This document shows positions 18,215-27,170 of a stretch of DNA of 64,000 nucleotides, piece by piece. Numbering within the stretch: the stretch's first letter is position 1; each line of letters opens with the position of its first letter. The stretch covers positions 124,001 through 188,000 of the forward strand of contig NZ_JARVSD010000008.1 in the NCBI RefSeq assembly GCF_030209445.1. Reading direction: 5' to 3'. The translations under genes were made by a program, and so were the position numbers. The DNA comes from Promicromonospora sp. MEB111 (lineage in GTDB: Bacteria; Actinomycetota; Actinomycetes; Actinomycetales; Cellulomonadaceae). The notes below the pieces were generated by a model. It saw nothing but the letters and a program-made list of their open reading frames with translations. It was not told the origin of the DNA and searched no databases.

Positions 18215-18868
18215 ATGGCGAGGCAGAAGGATCCGGCGGTGCGCACGCAGCTCCTGGAGCGCGCGGCGCGGATGCTGCGCGAGCGCGAACCCATCACGCT
18301 GCGGTCGCTCGTCGACGGGACCGGGGTCTCGACGATGGCGGTCTACACCTACTTCGGCGGGATGGACGGTGTGTGGCGCGCGCTGCGCCAGGAGGGCTTC
18401 ACGCGGCTGGCGGCCCGGTTCGAGACCCTCGTCGTGCCCGACGACCCCGTCGAGGACCTCGTGGCGGGGGTGGCGGCCTATGTGGTCAACGCACTCGAGT
18501 TCCCCGACCTCTACCGGGTCATGTTCGACGCGACCGTCGAGCTCGAGGACGTCGAGGCGGCCGAGTCGACTCTCGGCTACCTCGTGCGTGCCGCGCGGCG
18601 CTGTCGCGACGAGGGCCGCATCGCCGAGGACGCCGACCCCGAGCGGCTCGCCAACGACGTCTGGACCGTCAGCCACGGGATCGTGTCGCTGGTTGTCAGT
18701 CGGGTCACCTCCCGGCGCACCCTCGCCTCGGGCGTCCCCCTGCTCACCGCGGTGATCGTCGCGGCCGGCGACGATCCCGCGGTGTGCCGGCGCTCGGTCG
18801 AGGCCGGCTGGGTCGCGCTGAGCCCGCCTCAGGGCAGCACGGCGATGGCGTCGACCTCGACCAGGTAG
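18215..18868 (+). CDS. TetR/AcrR-family transcriptional regulator
   Basis: A 217-residue regulator. The N-terminal HTH (about residues 10-55) includes ITLRSLVDGTGVSTMAVYTYF, of which VSTMAVYTYF is the recognition helix region. The C-terminal ligand domain (about 60-200) resembles the TetR_C group with a WTVSHGIVSLV helix. The palindrome over its own promoter suggests autoregulation. Its 3' end overlaps the convergent ridA-like gene by 40 bases, so the last 13 residues are encoded opposite the RidA C-terminus. The nearby RidA and epoxide hydrolase genes are possible targets. Confidence 0.9.
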   Translation: MARQKDPAVRTQLLERAARMLREREPITLRSLVDGTGVSTMAVYTYFGGMDGVWRALRQEGFTRLAARFETLVVPDDPVEDLVAGVAAYVVNALEFPDLYRVMFDATVELEDVEAAESTLGYLVRAARRCRDEGRIAEDADPERLANDVWTVSHGIVSLVVSRVTSRRTLASGVPLLTAVIVAAGDDPAVCRRSVEAGWVALSPPQGSTAMASTSTR

Positions 18869-19236
18869 CCCGGCGCGGCCAGCGAGCTGACCCCGATCCA
18901 GGTGCTCGGCTGCTGGAGCTCGACGCCCAGCGCCGCCGCCGCTCGCTGACGCCCGATGACGAACTGCTCGGCCTTGGCCGCGTCGAGGTCGACGATGTAG
19001 ACGGTCACCTTGGCCAGGTCGGCCGCCGTCGCCCCGACCGCGTCGAGCGCAGCCGCGATGTTGAGGTAGGCCTTCTCGGCCTGGGCGGCCACGTCGTCAC
19101 GACCCACGAGGTTGCCCGCGGTGTCCCACGACACCTGCCCGGCCAGGTAGATGGTGCGCGAGCCCTGCGTGTCGGCCACCTGGTGGTGGACGTCGACCCG
19201 GTTGACGCCTTCGGGGTGCACCAGCTTGACGGTCAT
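18829..19236 (-). CDS. RidA-family protein
   Basis: A 135-residue protein with the Rid fold: SRTIYLAGQVSWD, a central helix around AQAEKAYLNIAAAL, and the C-terminal APGYLVEVDAIAVLP strand. RidA itself is a trimeric imine/enamine deaminase whose catalytic Arg lies just before the last strand. Here that region reads STWIGVSSLAAPG, so the Arg seems absent and the protein belongs to a different Rid subgroup of uncertain activity. AAGGAG precedes the ATG at 19236. A palindromic operator lies 45-67 bases upstream. It follows the epoxide hydrolase gene on the same strand. Confidence 0.85.
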   Translation of the reverse strand: MTVKLVHPEGVNRVDVHHQVADTQGSRTIYLAGQVSWDTAGNLVGRDDVAAQAEKAYLNIAAALDAVGATAADLAKVTVYIVDLDAAKAEQFVIGRQRAAAALGVELQQPSTWIGVSSLAAPGYLVEVDAIAVLP

Positions 19237-19280
19237 TGCCCTGCTCCTTCTTCTCCACGGTCTCCGCGAACTCCCGAAAC

Positions 19281-19303
19281 ATAACACAGCGATGCTATGT
19301 TAT
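19281..19303. promoter_or_regulatory. palindromic operator upstream of the ridA-like gene
   Basis: ATAACACAGC at 19281-19290 and GCTATGTTAT at 19294-19303 are inverted repeats with one mismatch around a 3-base centre. The AT-richness contrasts with the surroundings. It lies between the epoxide hydrolase stop and the ridA-like start, suggesting a promoter of its own. It differs from the tetR palindrome, so the regulator is not identified. Confidence 0.55.
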
Positions 19304-19370
19304 CTGCGAGGTGTGGTCAGGGTCACGCCCGGCTCTGCCGTGCGTGGGGCTGGCCCGGCCGGAGCCCGGG

Positions 19371-20513
19371 TCAGTCGAGGCTGCGGAAGAAGTCGCGGAT
19401 GTCGTCCGCGAGCAGCTCGGGCTCCTCCATCGCGGGGAAGTGCCCGCCCTCGGCGTGCTCGCTCCAGTGGCTGACGGCGTTCCACGGGTCCAGCGCGCGG
19501 CGCATGAGCGGGTGCGTGTCGAACACGACCCAGCCGGCCGGTACGCCGGAGGGGGCGAGCCAGTCGAGGCCGGAGTGCTCGGACTCGTAGTAGAACTGCG
19601 CGCTGGAGGCGCCGCTGCGCGTGAACCAGTACAGGCTGACGTTGGTGAGGAGCAGGTCGCGGTCGACCGACTCGTCCGGCGTCGGGCGGGCGGGGTTGGT
19701 CCAGGTCTGGAACTTCTCCGCGATCCACGCGAGCTGGCCCACGGGGGAGTCAACCAGGGCCGCGCCGATCGTGTCGGGGCGGTGGTTCTGCATCTCGAAG
19801 TAGCCGCGCTCGGCCGCGTCCTTGGCGCGGACGGCGTCGATCTGCGCGATCTCGTCGTCGGACAGGCCCTCGGGGTACGGGAACTTGTCGCCGACCATCC
19901 CGAGCGACCGGCCGTCGCTGCCCACGTGGGTGCCGATGACGCGCTCCGGGTAGAGCGCCGCGAGGCGGCCCGTGATGCCCGCGCCGATGTCGGTGCCGTG
20001 CGCGGCGAACCGTTCGTAGCCGAGCCGCGTCATGATCTCGGCGTACGCCTCCGTGGTCCGGGCCAGCTCCCAGCCCGTCCCGGACAGGGGCGTCGAGAAC
20101 CCGAAGCCGGGCAGCGACGGGATCACCACGTGGAACTCGTCGGTGAGCAGCGGGACCAGGCGCTGGTACTCGACGAACGAACCCGGCCAGCCGTGGTTCA
20201 GGATGATCGGGGTGGCGTCCGGGTTGGCCGAACGCGCGTGGACGACGTGGAACGTCTGGCCGTCGACGACCGTCGTGAACTGCTCGTAGGCGTTGAGCGC
20301 CGCCTCCTGCGCGCGCCAGTCGAACCCGTCGCGCCAGTACTCGGCGAGCTCCGTGAGGTATGCCTGCGGGATGCCGCGGCTGAAGTCCGCGCGGTCGTCG
20401 CGGCCAGGGACGGGGACCGGCCGCCGCGTGCGCGCGAGCCGGTCGTGCAGGTCGTCGAGATCGGCCTGGGGGATGTCGATGCGGAACGGGGTGAGTGCGG
20501 TGTTCTCGGTCAT
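19371..20513 (-). CDS. epoxide hydrolase (microsomal type, alpha/beta hydrolase fold)
   Basis: A 380-residue enzyme of the EHN plus alpha/beta-hydrolase architecture. The N-terminal EHN region begins at TPFRIDIPQADLDDLHDRL. The oxyanion motif is HGWPGSF, the nucleophilic Asp is in AHGTDIGAG, and the base histidine is in GGHFPAMEEP. It would open epoxides to diols through an ester intermediate; the natural substrate is unknown. There is no signal peptide. The ATG at 20513 has AAAGG upstream. The gene lies directly downstream of xseA on the minus strand with a 59-base gap, and the ridA-like gene follows. Confidence 0.88.
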   Translation of the reverse strand: MTENTALTPFRIDIPQADLDDLHDRLARTRRPVPVPGRDDRADFSRGIPQAYLTELAEYWRDGFDWRAQEAALNAYEQFTTVVDGQTFHVVHARSANPDATPIILNHGWPGSFVEYQRLVPLLTDEFHVVIPSLPGFGFSTPLSGTGWELARTTEAYAEIMTRLGYERFAAHGTDIGAGITGRLAALYPERVIGTHVGSDGRSLGMVGDKFPYPEGLSDDEIAQIDAVRAKDAAERGYFEMQNHRPDTIGAALVDSPVGQLAWIAEKFQTWTNPARPTPDESVDRDLLLTNVSLYWFTRSGASSAQFYYESEHSGLDWLAPSGVPAGWVVFDTHPLMRRALDPWNAVSHWSEHAEGGHFPAMEEPELLADDIRDFFRSLD

Positions 20514-20572
20514 GACAGCTACCTTTCCAGGAGAGGCGGACAGGTCCTGTCCGCTTCTCCGACCGTTCGTGC

Positions 20573-21835
20573 CTAGGGAATTGTCGCGGTGACCTCCGCG
20601 TCGAGGGCGCCCTGCGCCAGGCGCACGTGCACGCCCGCACCGACCGTCACGTCGTCGGGACGCCGCACCACGTGGCCGTCCGCACGCTGCACGACGGCGT
20701 AGCCGCGCTCCAGCGTCGAGGCCGGCGACAGCGCCCTGACCTGGGCGCCGAGCCGGCCGATCTCGCCGCTCGCCCGCAGGAGCAGCGCGTCGAGGGCGTG
20801 CCGGCCGTGCCGGATCGCCTGGAGGACGTCGCGTTCGCGCGACTCCAGCATCGTCTGCGGCATCGCGAGGACGGGACGCGAGCGGACGCCGTCGAGCCCG
20901 CGCTGCTCGCGGTCCAGCATGGCGGCGACGGCGCCCCGCATCCGGGTGCGGGCCTGGTTCAGCCGGAGCCGCTCCTCCGAGACGTCGGGCACGATGCGCT
21001 TGGCGGCGTCGGTGGGGGTGGAGGCGCGGTAGTCGGCGACCAGGTCGAGCAGCGGTGCGTCGGTCTCGTGACCGATCGCGCTGACCAGGGGCGTGCGGAC
21101 CTGGGACACCGCGCGCACCAGCGACTCGTTGCTGAACGGCAGGAGGTCCTCGACCGAGCCACCGCCGCGCGCCACCACGATGACGTCGACCCGGGGGTCC
21201 TGGTCGAGCTCGGTGATGGCGTTCGACACCTCGCGGACGGCGTTGACGCCCTGCACCGCGACCTCACGGATCTCGAACCGCACCTGGGGCCAGCGGGCCC
21301 GGGCGTTGACCACGACGTCGTGCTCTGCCTTGGACTCCCGCCCGCAGACCAGCCCGACGACGGCGGGCAGGAACGGGAGGGCTCGCTTGCGGGAGGCGTC
21401 GAACAGGCCCTCCGCGGCGAGGACCTTCTTCAGAGCCTCGATCCGGGCCAGCAGCTCGCCCACGCCGACGGCCTTGATCTCGTTCGCCTGCATCTGCAGC
21501 GTGCCGCGCTTGGTCCAGAAGACGGGCTTGGCGTGCACCACCACGTGGTCGCCCTCGGCCGGCGGCTGCGCCAGGGTGCTCAGGACGCGCGAGAAGATCG
21601 TCACGGGCAGGGACGCGTCGGCGTCCGTGTCGCGGAGCGTCAGCCACTGCATGCCGGAACCGGGCCGCAGGTTGAACTGCACCACCTGGCCCTCGACCCA
21701 GACCGGCGGCATCTTGTCGATGTAGCCCTTGATCTTCTCCGAGAGCACGCGCACCGGCCAGGGGCTGGTGGGCGTGGTGTCGAGCGCCTTGGCGGGGAGC
21801 TCGGTCGGGAGGATCTGCTGGGTGGGTTCCGTCAC
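20573..21835 (-). CDS. xseA: exodeoxyribonuclease VII large subunit
   Basis: A 420-residue catalytic subunit of exonuclease VII. The N-terminal OB fold (about residues 25-125) contains VWVEGQVVQFNLR. The catalytic domain has the GGGSVEDLLPF motif, SAIGHETD and the conserved RASTPTDAAK segment. A coiled-coil region and the C-terminal ALSPASTLERGYAVV follow. GTG 21835 gives the normal family length; earlier in-frame starts read through antisense ispH sequence. It is divergent from ispH, as usual in actinobacteria, but its partner xseB is displaced by 7.5 kb. Confidence 0.95.
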   Translation of the reverse strand: MTEPTQQILPTELPAKALDTTPTSPWPVRVLSEKIKGYIDKMPPVWVEGQVVQFNLRPGSGMQWLTLRDTDADASLPVTIFSRVLSTLAQPPAEGDHVVVHAKPVFWTKRGTLQMQANEIKAVGVGELLARIEALKKVLAAEGLFDASRKRALPFLPAVVGLVCGRESKAEHDVVVNARARWPQVRFEIREVAVQGVNAVREVSNAITELDQDPRVDVIVVARGGGSVEDLLPFSNESLVRAVSQVRTPLVSAIGHETDAPLLDLVADYRASTPTDAAKRIVPDVSEERLRLNQARTRMRGAVAAMLDREQRGLDGVRSRPVLAMPQTMLESRERDVLQAIRHGRHALDALLLRASGEIGRLGAQVRALSPASTLERGYAVVQRADGHVVRRPDDVTVGAGVHVRLAQGALDAEVTATIP

Positions 21836-21886
21836 GTGTCCAACCCTGCCACCCACCACCGACACAAGCCCTCCGCACACCGCCCC

Positions 21887-21892
21887 TAGACT
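21887..21892 (+). promoter_or_regulatory. -10 element of leaderless ispH
   Basis: TAGACT ends 6 bases before the ispH GTG. There is no ribosome-binding site in the gap, so the transcript probably begins at or next to the start codon. Confidence 0.5.
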
Positions 21893-21898
21893 GAACCC

Positions 21899-22936
21899 GT
21901 GAGTGTCACGAGCCCTGAGCGTCCTGCCCGGACCAAGACGAAGCGCGTCCTGCTGGCTGCACCCCGTGGTTATTGCGCCGGCGTGGACCGCGCCGTGGTC
22001 GCCGTCGAGAAGGCCCTGGAGACGTACGGCGCACCGGTGTACGTCCGCAAGGAGATCGTGCACAACAAGCACGTGGTGGAGACCCTGCGCGAGCGCGGCG
22101 CGATCTTCGTCAACGAGACCGACGAGGTGCCCGAGGGCAGCCGGCTCGTGTTCTCCGCCCACGGCGTGTCGCCCGCCGTGCGCGCCTCGGCCGTGGCGCG
22201 GAGCCTCGACACCATCGACGCGACCTGCCCCCTGGTCACCAAGGTGCACAAGGAGGCCGTGCGGTTCGCCAAGGACGACTACGACATCCTGCTGATCGGG
22301 CACACCGGTCACGAGGAGGTCGAGGGCACGGCGGGCGAGGCGCCCGAGCACGTGCAGATCGTCAACTCGCCCGACGAGGTGGACCAGGTCGTGGTGCGCG
22401 ATCCCGACAAGGTCGTGTGGATCTCGCAGACCACGCTCTCCGTGGACGAGACCATGGAGACCGTCCGTCGGCTGCGCGAGAAGTTCCCGTCCCTGCAGGA
22501 CCCGCCCAGCGACGACATCTGCTACGCCACGCAGAACCGCCAGGTCGCGGTGAAGAAGCTGGCGCCCGAGTGCGACCTGGTCATCGTGGTCGGCTCGGCG
22601 AACTCGTCCAACTCGGTGCGGCTGGTCGAGGTGGCGCTCCAGTCGGGCGCCACCGCCTCCTACCGCGTGGACCGCAAGACCGAGATCAAGGACGAGTGGC
22701 TGGAGGGCGTCACGACCGTCGGCGTGACCTCCGGCGCGTCGGTGCCGGAGATCCTGGTGCAGGACGTCATCGCGCACCTCGCGGACCACGGCTTCGGCAC
22801 CGTCGACGAGGTGCGGACGGCCACCGAGGACCTCATGTTCTCGCTGCCGCGCGAGCTGCGCGCCGGGCTCAAGGCGGCGGGCGAGGAGACCAAGCGCCCG
22901 CGCCGCGAGTCCCGCAAGGAGCTCCCGCAGGCCTGA
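21899..22936 (+). CDS. ispH: 4-hydroxy-3-methylbut-2-enyl diphosphate reductase
   Basis: A 345-residue iron-sulfur enzyme for the last step of the MEP isoprenoid pathway, reducing HMBPP to IPP and DMAPP. The three cluster cysteines are in [19 protein letters not shown] and ICYATQNRQ. Substrate-binding motifs [18 protein letters not shown] and [10 protein letters not shown] are intact. The last 30 residues are basic and non-conserved. GTG 21899 is the only start that keeps the N-terminal motif and follows a -10 element at 6 bases, so the mRNA looks leaderless. Divergent from xseA by 63 bases. Confidence 0.97.
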   Translation: MSVTSPERPARTKTKRVLLAAPRGYCAGVDRAVVAVEKALETYGAPVYVRKEIVHNKHVVETLRERGAIFVNETDEVPEGSRLVFSAHGVSPAVRASAVARSLDTIDATCPLVTKVHKEAVRFAKDDYDILLIGHTGHEEVEGTAGEAPEHVQIVNSPDEVDQVVVRDPDKVVWISQTTLSVDETMETVRRLREKFPSLQDPPSDDICYATQNRQVAVKKLAPECDLVIVVGSANSSNSVRLVEVALQSGATASYRVDRKTEIKDEWLEGVTTVGVTSGASVPEILVQDVIAHLADHGFGTVDEVRTATEDLMFSLPRELRAGLKAAGEETKRPRRESRKELPQA

Positions 22937-22949
22937 GGGCCTGGCGCCG

Positions 22950-22983
22950 GGGCGGCGCGGCGGCTCAGCCCGCCGCGCTGCCC
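22950..22983. terminator. hairpin at the ispH/rmuC convergence
   Basis: GGGCGGCGCGGCGG at 22950-22963 pairs with 22970-22983 (one G-U pair) across a 6-base loop. It starts 14 bases after the ispH stop, and its right arm lies within the last codons of rmuC. Confidence 0.55.
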
Positions 22984-24464
22984 TTGGCGTCGTTCTTGGC
23001 GGCCTCCTCGACGGCTTCCAGCGCGCGCTTGTCGGTGACCGCGAGCTCGGTGACCTCGAGCGCCTGCACCAGGATCCCGTCGGCGGCGTCCTGGTCCTGT
23101 GCCCGGTCGATCGCGACGACGCCGCCCTCCTCGGCGGCCAGCAGCTCGGGCTTCGTGATCGGCCGAGGCACCTCCTCGATGCCCCGAATCTCCTCGATGC
23201 TGTCCTTCTGGTCGACCACGTCGAGCTCGACCATCCGGCGGGCCGAGGTGAGCACGTTGCGCTCCAGCGAACCGATCATCTGGTTGTAGCTCTTGGTCGC
23301 CGACTCCAGCGCGCGGCCCGTCCGGGTGACGTGGCCGGTCATGGTGACCAGGCGCGCGTACAGCTCCTTGCCGACGGTGAGCACCCGCTGCGCGTTCTCC
23401 GCGAGGGCCTCCTGCCGCCAGGCGTAGGCGACGGTGCGCAGCAGCGCGAGCATCGTGGTGGGCGTGGCGATGATGACGTTCTTCTGCGCCGCGTACTCCA
23501 GCAGCTCGGGGGCGCGCTCCAGGGACGCCGACAGGAACGCCTCGGCCGGCACGAACATCACGACGAACTCGGGCGCAGGCTCGAACTGGTTCCAGTACTT
23601 CTTGCCGGCCAGGTCGTCCACGTGCTTGCGCATGTGCCGCACGTGCGCGTCGAGGCGCTGCTCGCGGTACGCGGCGTCGTCCGACTGCTGAGCCTCCAGG
23701 AAGCCCAGGAACGCGACCTTGGAGTCCACGACGACGCGCTTGCCGCCGGCGAGGTTGATGACCATGTCCGGCCGGAGGATGCCGTCCTCCGTGGTGACCT
23801 GCGCCTGCTCGGTGAAGTCGACGCGGTTGATCATGCCCGCGGACTCGACGACCTTGCGGAGCTGCAGCTCGCCCCACGCGCCGCGGGTCTGCGACGAGCG
23901 CAGCGCCGTGACCAGGTCCGCCGTGCCGTTGCGCAGGTCGGTCGACACCTCGGCGACGTTGCGCATCTGCTCGACCAGGGCACCCTGCCCCTCGATGCGG
24001 GCCTTCTCCGCCTGGAGCACCTCGCTGCGCACCAGCTCGACGGCCTTGGTCAGCGGGTCCACCAGAGACTTCACGGCCTGCTCGCGCTGAGCGAGGGCCT
24101 GCTCCCCGGCCGACGCCGACCGCTTGAGCCGCTCCTCCGCGAGCTCCAGGAACCGCTTGCTGTTGGCGTCCAGCGCGTCACCGGCGAGCGCCTGGAACTG
24201 CCGCCGCGCGTGCTCCTGCTCGGTGCGGGCGGCAGCGATCTGCTCGGCGGCGCGCTCCCGGGCGTCGGCGATCTGCTCGTCCGCGCGGTCCCGCGCGGCC
24301 TCCACCTGCCGTTCGGCCGACTCGACCTGGGCGCGCAGACGCACGGCCTCCAGGTCCGACTCGCGTACGGCCGACGTGCTGCGCTGCGCGTGCCCGAGCC
24401 ACCCCAGCAGCGCACCGACGACGAGGGCGCCGAGGGTCAGCAGGATCGTTGCGGCGATGTCCAT
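22965..24464 (-). CDS. rmuC: DNA recombination protein RmuC
   Basis: A 499-residue RmuC-family protein thought to limit recombination at inverted repeats. It has an N-terminal membrane anchor (about residues 5-22, ATILLTLGALVVGALLGWL), a long Ala/Glu/Arg-rich coiled coil (about 25-190) and the RmuC nuclease-like domain with RGAWGELQL, the acidic RPDMVINL and VVDSKV segments, and YWNQFEPAPEFVVMFVP. The C-terminal 60 residues are acidic. ATG 24464 places the membrane segment at the N-terminus; an upstream in-frame start would add 46 residues of arginine-rich sequence. Convergent with ispH. Confidence 0.93.
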   Translation of the reverse strand: MDIAATILLTLGALVVGALLGWLGHAQRSTSAVRESDLEAVRLRAQVESAERQVEAARDRADEQIADARERAAEQIAAARTEQEHARRQFQALAGDALDANSKRFLELAEERLKRSASAGEQALAQREQAVKSLVDPLTKAVELVRSEVLQAEKARIEGQGALVEQMRNVAEVSTDLRNGTADLVTALRSSQTRGAWGELQLRKVVESAGMINRVDFTEQAQVTTEDGILRPDMVINLAGGKRVVVDSKVAFLGFLEAQQSDDAAYREQRLDAHVRHMRKHVDDLAGKKYWNQFEPAPEFVVMFVPAEAFLSASLERAPELLEYAAQKNVIIATPTTMLALLRTVAYAWRQEALAENAQRVLTVGKELYARLVTMTGHVTRTGRALESATKSYNQMIGSLERNVLTSARRMVELDVVDQKDSIEEIRGIEEVPRPITKPELLAAEEGGVVAIDRAQDQDAADGILVQALEVTELAVTDKRALEAVEEAAKNDAKGSAAG

Positions 24465-24647
24465 GTGCGACAGGCTGCCACGACCCACCGACACTCCTGT
24501 ACGCCGACACCCCGAGCGTCCCCGATCGTCCGGTATGCGCCGGACATCGTGTCCGTATCGCCGCAGGTGGCGTCGTCCGACCCGAGGCGGACCATCTATC
24601 ACCCGTACTCATCCTCGCGTCGGATCCGGTGCGTCGGAGGTCCCGGC

Positions 24648-24653
24648 TAGGTT
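24648..24653 (+). promoter_or_regulatory. -10 element of leaderless ABC exporter operon
   Basis: TAGGTT ends 7 bases before the ATG at 24661 and no ribosome-binding site lies between. Same layout as at ispH. Confidence 0.45.
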
Positions 24654-24660
24654 GGTTGCC

Positions 24661-25491
24661 ATGACGACCCCAGTCGACCCGAGCCCGCCGGGAAGCGCCG
24701 GCCCGCAGGGCGCCCCGGAGCCGCCCCCGTACGACCCGTCGGCAGCGCTCAGCGTCCGCGGCCTCTGGAAGCGGTTCGGCCAGAAGATCGCCGTCTCCGG
24801 CGTCAGCCTCGACGTACCGCGCGGCTCGTTCTACGGCCTGGTCGGCCCCAACGGCGCGGGCAAGACCACCATGCTCTCGATGGCCACCGGACTGCTGCGC
24901 CCGGACTTCGGCACCGCCTGGGTGCACGGCGTGGACCTCTGGGCACGCCCCGACGAGGCCAAGGCCACCCTCGGCGTCCTGCCGGACGGCGTCCGCCTCT
25001 TCGACCGCCTGACCGGCCGCCAGCTCCTCACGTACGCCGGCATGCTGCGCGGCATGGACAAGGCCACCGTCGTCGAGCGCACGAACGACCTGCTCCAGGC
25101 GTTCGACCTCGGCGCCGACGCCGACACGTTCGTCGTCGACTACTCCGCGGGCATGACCAAGAAGATCGCGCTGGGCAGCGCCATGATCCACGCTCCGCGC
25201 ACCCTCGTCCTGGACGAGCCGTTCGAGGCGGTGGACCCGGTGAGCGCGGCCAACATCCGCGACATCCTCAAGGACTACGTGTCGGGCGGCGGCACCGTGA
25301 TCGTCTCCAGCCACGTGATGGACCTGGTGCAGCGCATGTGCGACCACGTCGCGGTGATGGCGGCGGGGCAGGTCCTGGCCGCGGGCACCGTCGACGAGGT
25401 GCGCGGCGAGCAGAGCCTGGAGGACCGGTTCGTCGACCTCGTCGGCGGTCGCCAGCACTCGGAGGGGCTCTCATGGTTGCGCGGTTCCTGA
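24661..25491 (+). CDS. ABC transporter ATP-binding protein
   Basis: A 276-residue ATPase of the drug/lipid exporter (CcmA/NatA-like) type. Walker A is GPNGAGKTT, the signature region reads YSAGMTKKIALGSAM (a degenerate LSGG motif) and Walker B is TLVLDEPFEAVDP, followed by the switch histidine in VIVSSHVMD. The first 30 residues are Pro/Gly-rich. It overlaps the following permease gene by 19 bases, so the two form one exporter. The substrate is unknown. The ATG follows a -10 element at 7 bases, suggesting leaderless expression. Confidence 0.92.
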   Translation: MTTPVDPSPPGSAGPQGAPEPPPYDPSAALSVRGLWKRFGQKIAVSGVSLDVPRGSFYGLVGPNGAGKTTMLSMATGLLRPDFGTAWVHGVDLWARPDEAKATLGVLPDGVRLFDRLTGRQLLTYAGMLRGMDKATVVERTNDLLQAFDLGADADTFVVDYSAGMTKKIALGSAMIHAPRTLVLDEPFEAVDPVSAANIRDILKDYVSGGGTVIVSSHVMDLVQRMCDHVAVMAAGQVLAAGTVDEVRGEQSLEDRFVDLVGGRQHSEGLSWLRGS

Positions 25492-27086
25492 CCCTCAAGC
25501 TGACGCTGATGGGCAACACGTTCCGCAAGAGCGTGTGGCAGACGATCGGGCTGGTCGTCGCCTCGCTGTACGCCCTCAGCATCGTCGCTCTGGTGGTCGT
25601 CGCCGTCGTGGGCCTCGGCGTGCTGCAGGACCCGGCCTGGGCCGGGCTGGCGATCACGCTCGGCGGGGCCCTCACCGTCCTGGGCTGGTGGATCATCCCG
25701 ATCTTCGCGTTCGGCGTCGACGCCACGCTCGACCCGCACCGGTTCGCCACGTTCGCGATCCCCCGGCGCACCCTCGTGGCCGGGCTGGCCGTCGCCGGCC
25801 TGGTCTCGGTGCCCGGCATCGCGACCGTCCTGGTCGTCCTCGGCACCTCGTTCGCCTGGGTGCTGGAGCCGGGCACGCTCCTGGTGGCGCTCGCCGGCGG
25901 GACGCTCGGCGTCGCGACCTGCGTCATCGGCTCCCGCGCCATCACCACGCTGCTGGCGCCCGTGCTCGAGTCCCGGCGCTACCGCGAGGTCGTCACGCTC
26001 GTGGCACTCGTGCTGGTGGTGTCGATCGGCCCGCTGATCGGCTGGCTCGCCAACGGCGTCGAGGTGTCCATGGAGGCGGAGCCCGAGAGCAGCACCGGCA
26101 TGCAGCTCCTGCCCGTCTTCGAGCAGGCGGCCGGCTTCGTGGGGTGGACGCCGTTCGGCGCGGCCTGGGCGCTCGCGGGCAGCGCGCACGACGGCGACTG
26201 GGCCGGTCTGGCAGGACGGCTCGCCGTCGCGCTCGGGACGATCGTGCTGGGCTGGCTGGTCTGGGACCGCGCCCTCGCCCGCGCGCTGGAGCGCCCGCCC
26301 GTCGGTGACGGCGGCGGTGGCCGGGCGAAGGGTCTCGGCGCGTTCGGGCGGGTCCCGTTCTCGCCCACCTGGGCCGTGACCGCCAGGACCGCCACGTACT
26401 GGCTGCGCGACCCGCGCTACTCGGGGTCCCTCGCGATCGTGCCGCTGCTGCCCGTGATCATGTACTTCTCCGGCCAGAGCACGGGCAACTACTTCCTGCT
26501 GCTCGCGACGGGGCCGTTCGTGGCCTGGATCCTCGGCTTCAGCATCTCCAACGACATCGCCTACGACAACACGGCGTTCGCGCTGCACGTCGCCTCCGGC
26601 GTCGACGGGCGGGCCGACCGGTGGGGCCGGGCCATCCCGATGCTCACCGTGGGACCCGTGGTCAGCGCGGCCACCGTGATCGCGTCGGTCTGGGTGGCCG
26701 ATTCCTGGCACCTCACGCTGCCGCTGCTGGGACTGGCCTTCGGCTCCCTGCTGGTGAGCACCGCCGTGGCGTGCGCGGTCTCCGCCCGGCTCGTGTACCC
26801 GGTGGCGAAGCCGGGGGAGAGCCCGCTCAAGTCCCCGCAGGGCGCGGCCGTGGCCACGATGGTGTCGCAGGGCATCGGCTTCGTGGTCACCATGGGGCTG
26901 TCGGTTCCCGTGTTCGCGGTGGGGATCGCGGCCCTGGTGCTGGGCGGGGTGCTCTGGGGTGTCGCCACCCTCGTGGTCGGCGTCCTGTACGGCGTGCTGG
27001 TCCTGGTGCTGGCGGTGCGGTTCGGCGCCCGCGTGTACGACCGGCGGCTTCCGGAGCTGCTGCAGCAGGTGCAGTCGTTCCCGTGA
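25473..27086 (+). CDS. ABC transporter permease
   Basis: A 537-residue integral membrane protein with roughly twelve hydrophobic segments arranged as two halves, about residues 15-240 and 315-520, separated by a Gly-rich cytosolic loop (PPVGDGGGGRAKG). It overlaps the ATPase gene and is its membrane partner. The size suits an ABC-2-like exporter with two fused halves. ATG 25473 is chosen for the overlap and for placing MVARFLTLKLTLMGN before the first helix. The exported substrate cannot be inferred. Confidence 0.88.
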   Translation: MVARFLTLKLTLMGNTFRKSVWQTIGLVVASLYALSIVALVVVAVVGLGVLQDPAWAGLAITLGGALTVLGWWIIPIFAFGVDATLDPHRFATFAIPRRTLVAGLAVAGLVSVPGIATVLVVLGTSFAWVLEPGTLLVALAGGTLGVATCVIGSRAITTLLAPVLESRRYREVVTLVALVLVVSIGPLIGWLANGVEVSMEAEPESSTGMQLLPVFEQAAGFVGWTPFGAAWALAGSAHDGDWAGLAGRLAVALGTIVLGWLVWDRALARALERPPVGDGGGGRAKGLGAFGRVPFSPTWAVTARTATYWLRDPRYSGSLAIVPLLPVIMYFSGQSTGNYFLLLATGPFVAWILGFSISNDIAYDNTAFALHVASGVDGRADRWGRAIPMLTVGPVVSAATVIASVWVADSWHLTLPLLGLAFGSLLVSTAVACAVSARLVYPVAKPGESPLKSPQGAAVATMVSQGIGFVVTMGLSVPVFAVGIAALVLGGVLWGVATLVVGVLYGVLVLVLAVRFGARVYDRRLPELLQQVQSFP

Positions 27087-27157
27087 GTTCCGGGCCCGGC
27101 CCGTGCGACCTGGGCCTGAGGCCTGGGGCGCGCGGGCCGGATGTCAGAGGCTCGGCG

Positions 27158-27163
27158 TAGCGT
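27158..27163 (+). promoter_or_regulatory. -10 element of leaderless DinB-like gene
   Basis: TAGCGT ends 7 bases before the ATG at 27171, with no ribosome-binding site in between. Confidence 0.4.
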
Positions 27164-27170
27164 CGCCCGC

